From Davidsoniella eucalypti (Eukaryota > Ascomycota > Sordariomycetes > Microascales > Ceratocystidaceae), in NCBI GenBank assembly GCA_004009845.1, contig RMBW01000002.1:992001-1056000 (forward strand): 64,000 nt of DNA. Direction: 5' to 3'. This document shows positions 59,451 to 64,000 of this stretch, one piece after another (the stretch's first letter is position 1; the number at the start of each line of letters is the position of its first letter). The translations under genes and the position numbers were made by a program. The notes beneath the pieces were generated by a model that was not told where the DNA came from, searched no databases, and saw nothing but the letters and a program-made list of their open reading frames with translations.

Positions 59451-60922
59451 ATGTCCGACTTGCTATTCCTGTTCTGGGGCCTCCCCACTCTGACTCACTG
59501 CATCTACGACACCTGGAGCTACCGAGTTACTATGACCTGGCTTAACTTTGCCCTGACGCGTGTCCCCTTCCTGAAACCCAACCAGGAATCAACTGAAGGC
59601 TATATCTTGTCCGCTTTCGACCTACCTACGAAGCACGCCTGGCGCAAGCCCGGCTGGTGTTACCTCGTACTATTCAAGCGCAAGGAGCGCGCCCGTCTGG
59701 CCTCCCTCCTTGGCTTTTGCCCTCTGACACGCGACGTCCTCGCCCATAAGGAACACTTTCACGATAACTTGGGTCACCTCACCTTCACCGACGATTTTGT
59801 TAGCCACGTCACCTGTGGTAACCGCGTAATCCACGAGGCGCATGCTCGTGTTCACGTATCCTCACGTCTCCTTTCCTCCTGTTTCATCGGCATCCCACGC
59901 TCTCCCCGCGTGATAAGGATGGTAACCCCGTGCACTCCTCCCGCGCTCCCCTAGTCGCTACAAGGGCCGCTGCATATGAAGCTGAGGAACTAATCTCGTA
60001 CGAGACCACTCACACCCGTGCCATCAGCCGCGCTGCCTCTGTTCGAAGCCTATCCCACTTTGCCCCTGGTGTAGATACCCATTCTCGCCGTCGCCCTTCT
60101 GTCAGCCAACACCCTTCCCCTGACTCTGACTTGGCCCGTCTGGCCGAAAGCATGGGAATGTCTGTCCGCCACGCGTCGCGTCCTCCATCCCGTGGCCGTC
60201 AGCCGACGCGTTCTCCTGGCCCTGCCCATTCACGCGCTCCTCAGCCTGCCGACAATGCACTGCTCAATGAACTTAGGGAATTGAAGGACACGGTCTCGCT
60301 ACTGTCCCAACTGGTCATAGGCAACCATACTGAACCCACTGCTCCCGCCATGCTTCCTGTCCCAACTACGGCCGTCACTACCCGAAGACGTTCGAGATCC
60401 CGTAGCCGCGTCCGCCCATCTCAGCCTCACCTTATCGAATTTGGAGGCACTCACGCGGAGTATGAAAACTGGCGAACCCTAGCAATCTTCAAGATGCGAA
60501 TCGATGGCCGAGCTATAGGCGACGAGCTAGCACGTACTGCCTACCTGTTTAGCCGACTAGGCTCCGACACGCGTGCCAAACTCAACGAGTTCTTCGTCTC
60601 CATTAGCGAACAGCCAGGCTCATACGACAAGCTGCTAGACAAACTCGACCTCATGTTCCGCAGCCGTGCCCGTAAGTCGCAAGCCCGCACTGCTTTCTTT
60701 GGTGCTCGCCAGGAGTCCCACGAATCATTCCTCGACTTCTTCAACCGTTTCGAAGGGTTAGCTCTGGCCGCAGGTATGCAAGACGACGACATGCTCATCG
60801 ACCTTCTACGTAGCGCCACACGAGAAGAGCTAGTGGTTAAAACCACCATCCTCTGGAGCCTGCCTACTTACAGGGAAGTCACTGAGAGCCTGCTCGACCA
60901 TTTCAGTCGCCATCATGATTAC
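59451..60922 (+). pseudogene. Gag of LTR element A, frameshifted and truncated
   Basis: The first frame (59451-59954) starts MSDLLFLFWGLPTLTHC, an N-terminal hydrophobic stretch, then a conserved domain (PGWCYLVLFKRKERARLASLLGFC). The reading continues in another frame after about 59908, where a CGCG suggests a two-base insertion; that frame (from 59930) gives an Arg/Ser-rich linker and a retrotransposon capsid-like domain (EFGGTHAEYENWRTLAIFKM; LMFRSRARKSQARTAFFGARQ). It stops where the LTR at 60923 begins, before any zinc knuckle. Both domains match the gag of the next element, so this copy is a broken version of the same family. Confidence 0.8.
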
Positions 60923-61120
60923 TGTAAGAGACTAAGGCCTAGTAAGGTTAGCCAAGGCATTCCTTGTCAGTACTAGAATCGGCTATAAGTAGGGACCTAT
61001 TCCCGCCGATTATTAGTCTTAGTTTCTCTTTCTCCTTCATCGGTCTCAATCGAACTATTCTTTTACGACCAGTTTTCATCGCAACTCCTCGTATATCGTC
61101 TCATTTTGAGACCGATAACT
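60923..61120 (+). repeat. 5' LTR and leader start, element B
   Basis: Starts TGTAAGAGACTAAGG and has CTATAAGTAGGGACC. It is diverged from the LTR at 58955 but collinear. It lies inside the capsid-coding part of element A, so B appears inserted into A; the five bases before it are TTACT. Confidence 0.7.
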
Positions 61121-61127
61121 TCTTTAT

Positions 61128-61365
61128 CTTGTCCAAGCATCCGCTTGCCCCTTTGTCCGAGCATCTGCTCGCTGTATTTACTTCTGTCCAAGCCGTCTGC
61201 TTGCCCCTCTATTCTGTCCAAGCCGTCCGCTTGCCCTCTCTTCTGTCCAAGCCATCTGCTTGCTTTCCCCTTTGTCCAAACACCGTCTCTGTTTGCCCCT
61301 ATCTTGTCCAGACTCTGTCTAAACAGTCTGCTCCTTGTCCAAGCCTTCCTCCTACAAGGCTTGCC
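61128..61365 (+). repeat. Leader array of eight hairpins with covariation, element B
   Basis: Eight stem-loops start at 61134, 61158, 61189, 61219, 61248, 61277, 61309 and 61340, each directly after TGTC. Stems: CAAGC/GCTTG (units 1, 3, 4, 5), CGAGC/GCTCG (unit 2), CAAAC/GTTTG (unit 6), CAGACT/AGTCTG (unit 7) and an extended CAAGCCTT/AAGGCTTG (unit 8). Units 2, 6 and 7 differ on both arms in ways that keep pairing. Loops range from 4 to 10 nt. Confidence 0.85.
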
Positions 61366-61406
61366 CCTACCAGTCCGCTTGTTACCCCTTGCGCTCCTAA
61401 GTCACT

Positions 61407-63199
61407 ATGTCTGACTTCACCTTCCTGGTTCTGGTCATCCTGGCCTCCCTGAACTGCGCCGCCCTCGTTGGTTACTATGAAGCCTTCTGTATTGTTAAGC
61501 AGAAACTAGCCCTGGCTCGTGTCCACCTCCTAGACCCCAGCCAGGAGCCCCCTGAGGGTTACACGCTGTCGGCCGTAGGCCTACCCGAGGATCGACCCTG
61601 GAGTAGACCCGGCTGGTGTTACCTTGCCCTCTTTAAACGCAAGGAACGCGCGCGCCTCGCGGCCACCCTGGGATTCTGCCCTGCCTCCCGTGATATCCTC
61701 AGTCACAGTCAGCACTTCCACAGCCACCTAGGCCACCTCTCGTTCACCAGCGGTTTCGTCGGCCACGTCCACATCGGCCAAGCTCGTACGCGTCAGGAAC
61801 GCGTTGCTCGAACCTCGCTCCGTCCTTCCCTCCTCAAGTCACCTTTCATGGGCCTGCCTCGCACCCCCACGCGAACCCGCTCTAAAGCCAAGGAGACCAC
61901 GGAGCAGCTCATCTCTACCGAAACTACGCACGCACGCACATTAAGCAGAGTAACCACCTCACGCAACCCGCTGCCCGCAGATGATGACGACGCCAGTGAT
62001 AACCCTTCGGACACTTCTGACTTAGCCCGCCTCGCTGAGAGTATGAGACCACGCGACACGTACCCTGAATCAGATCGTGGCCGCCAACCCTCTCGCGAAG
62101 CTGACCGTCTGGACTCTCTACAGGATGACATGGTAGAAATGAAGTCCATGATGAACCGTCTTGGTCAGATGCTGTTTGCTAAGGAACAACGCGAACCCAC
62201 GGCTCCCTCGCTACCACCTGCACCTGCTCCTCAGCCACTACCCGCCTCTTCCAGCCAGCCTTACCCCGTCAGGTCCAGCCCCTACTCAACGAATTCAGCG
62301 GCTCGCACTCTGACTACGAGATCTGGAGAAGGCTGGCAACGAACAAGATGTTGATCGATGGAGCAGCCCTCGGCGGTGACCTCTCTAAGGCAGTCTACCT
62401 GTACGGCCGCCTAGGCGCGACCACGCAAGCCAAGTTAAACGTCTTTTTTGACTCTATCTGCCAACGTTCTAGACCCTACGATCTGCTGCTGGAGAAACTT
62501 GATGATATGTTCCGGTCGCGCGAACGACTCACCAACGCGCGCATTGCTTTCTACAAATCCGCCCAAGGAGATCGGGAACCCTTCAAAGCCTTCCACCTAC
62601 GCTTCGAGACCCTAGCCATGGAAGCCGGCATCCACGACGACACTACGTTAATTGACATCCTACGTTCTGCCATGCGTGACGATTTGATTGAACGTACCGG
62701 GTGGGCTTGGAAGTCTAACTCGTACCACGCGATCATCGACGACCTCCTGAAACACTTCGATCGCCCATCTGGTAAGCGCCGCGTCATTGAGTCCACCCCT
62801 AAGCCCGAGCACACCAAGTCGAGTAACTGGAGAGAGCGGCCTGACCAACAGACCCGTCGGGAGAACCGCCCTCAGCTTGCTACCCGCTCAGACAGACCAA
62901 AACTGTCCGAGTCGGAACGACACCGGTTAATGCGTGAAAACGCATGCTTTATCTGTGGGCTCAAGGATCACATCGCACGCCGTTGCCCCCAGCGCTCTTC
63001 CCAGCCAGGTCCCTCCAACAATCAGCTGTCTATCAACGCCATACGCACTGTAATGCGTGAGGAAATCGCGAAGTATGACGAACGGGCCATGGATCGTGTG
63101 CTACCTCCCCCTGACAACACCACCACGACGGTAGCCAAGGTCGACTCTAAGGTAGCGGAGAACGGGTCGGAATACGACCTAATTGAACTGGATTTTTAG
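61407..63199 (+). pseudogene. Gag of LTR element B (Ty3/gypsy type), frameshifted
   Basis: The first frame (61407-62354) starts MSDFTFLVLVILASLNCAALVG, a likely transmembrane segment, followed by PGWCYLALFKRKERARLAATLGFC and a disordered Arg/Pro linker. The capsid domain continues in another frame: sequence before 62348 already reads DYEIWRRLATNKM in that frame, so a frameshift lies at about 62240-62300. The second frame carries capsid helices (LGATTQAKLNVFFDSI; MFRSRERLTNARIAFYKS) and a CCHC zinc knuckle (CFICGLKDHIARRC), ending at 63199. Gag forms the particle that packages the element RNA; the N-terminal membrane-like segment is unusual for this group. Confidence 0.82.
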
Positions 63200-64000
63200 G
63201 TGGTCAGGACAAGTCGCGCCCTGACCAGGAGGATACGAAGATAGGGGAAGAGATAGTTAGAACTCAGATGGGAGCTAAAGGTTTATACTTAGATTTGTCT
63301 ATTAATGAACTTTCGACTAAAGCTCTCGTCGACAGTGGCTGCCTCTGCCTCGCCGTCGTCCCTCCGCGCCTACTCCCCTACGCTACCCAGACCCAGCCTA
63401 TCGAGCCTCGCAAGGTCTCCCTCGCCTCCTCCCAGTCCGACCCCCGGTCATCACCCAGATAGCACAGTTTACGCTACATCTACCTGACCACCACGAGGAC
63501 ATTTGGGCCTACGTCGTCCCCGGCCAAACCGAAGACCTGATACTCGGTCAACGCTGGCTCATCAACCACGATGTACACCTGCACCCTCGTTCGGGACAGA
63601 TTGAAGTTACTACAGCTGAGGAGTTAACACCGAGGAATTCCACAAACTCTGCGACAACGACGACACTGCTGTTTACCGCATCACACTAGAAGATGTTAAC
63701 AGAGCGTTGGAACAGAAAGAACTGGAAAGACCACCCCTCCCAGAATGGTTAAGACCTGTTGCCTCTGCGTTCGAAGCCAAAGCCTCGAAGGACCTCCCGC
63801 CACACCGGCCTGGAGTAGACTTGAAAATCGAGCTGCTGGAAGGAAGACATTACCTGTACAATCGTTGTATCCGCTGTCTCGCGCAGAACTATTGGTAATG
63901 CAGAAGACATTGACCGAACTGTTGTCTACAAGATGGATAAAGGACACAAAGTCTGAAGTGGGCTCTCCAGTGCTATTTGTAAAGAAACCTGGAGGTGGAA
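63200..64000 (+). pseudogene. Pol start of LTR element B: protease and RT N-terminus
   Basis: An open frame from about 63268 contains the retropepsin active site ALVDSG. The frame then breaks near 63420-63462, and the protease end (ILGQRWLINHDVHLHP) is read in another frame. A third part (63707 on) has the reverse transcriptase lead-in DLPPHRPGVDLKIEL and, after another shift, SPVLFVKKPGG at the window edge. The order protease then RT, with the integrase expected later, fits Ty3/gypsy. At least two frameshifts make this copy inactive. The element runs on past the window end. Confidence 0.8.

Overview
The window looks like nuclear DNA of a filamentous ascomycete (Pezizomycotina). Protein genes carry short GT-AG introns. 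A conidiation regulator with a TEA DNA-binding domain (AbaA type) sits beside an LC8 dynein light chain gene (nudG type) and the rRNA-processing gene mrd1. Fungal transposon relics (LINE, LTR/gypsy with chromodomain, a RecQ-like/C2H2 ORF) fill the right end. AbaA points to the Eurotiomycetes/Sordariomycetes side of the group, but species cannot be named from the sequence alone. I found no tRNA, rRNA or CRISPR array.

Layout. 0.6-6 kb: three minus-strand genes (a small HTH-like protein of unknown role, a METTL21/Efm-type protein methyltransferase, a secreted small protein) with a 436-bp inverted-repeat element between them. 6.7-7.6 kb: a 5'-truncated LINE copy with a perfect 14-bp target duplication. 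10-12.1 kb: an ELL-type RNA polymerase II elongation factor (minus). 12.2-23.5 kb: about 11 kb without a convincing gene. 23.5-28.5 kb: divergent pair nudG (minus, seven exons) and mrd1 (plus). 33.8-36.7 kb: abaA, preceded by more than 5 kb of non-coding DNA. 39.9-43.2 kb: a secreted protein with a predicted mature N-terminal histidine, convergent with a cyclophilin A gene. 48.1-50.7 kb: a membrane RING-H2 protein and a small membrane-protein gene. 52.5-64 kb: a transposon cluster holding a second LINE relic, an intact RecQ-like ORF with degenerate motifs, an integrase-chromodomain fragment, and two successive LTR-gag modules.

The most unusual object is in the leaders of those two LTR elements. 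Between the LTR and the gag start, each carries eight regularly spaced short hairpins of the type CAAGC-loop-GCTTG, each directly preceded by TGTC or a close variant. In the second element several stems are changed on both arms so that pairing is kept. Period (mostly 29 nt) and covariation argue for selection on RNA structure rather than on protein.

The host genes are housekeeping or developmental: transcription elongation (ELL), rRNA processing (MRD1), microtubule transport (LC8), protein folding (cyclophilin), ubiquitination (RING-H2) and conidiation (AbaA). Exon boundaries were read by eye from splice signals and frame continuity; no alignment or RNA evidence was available.
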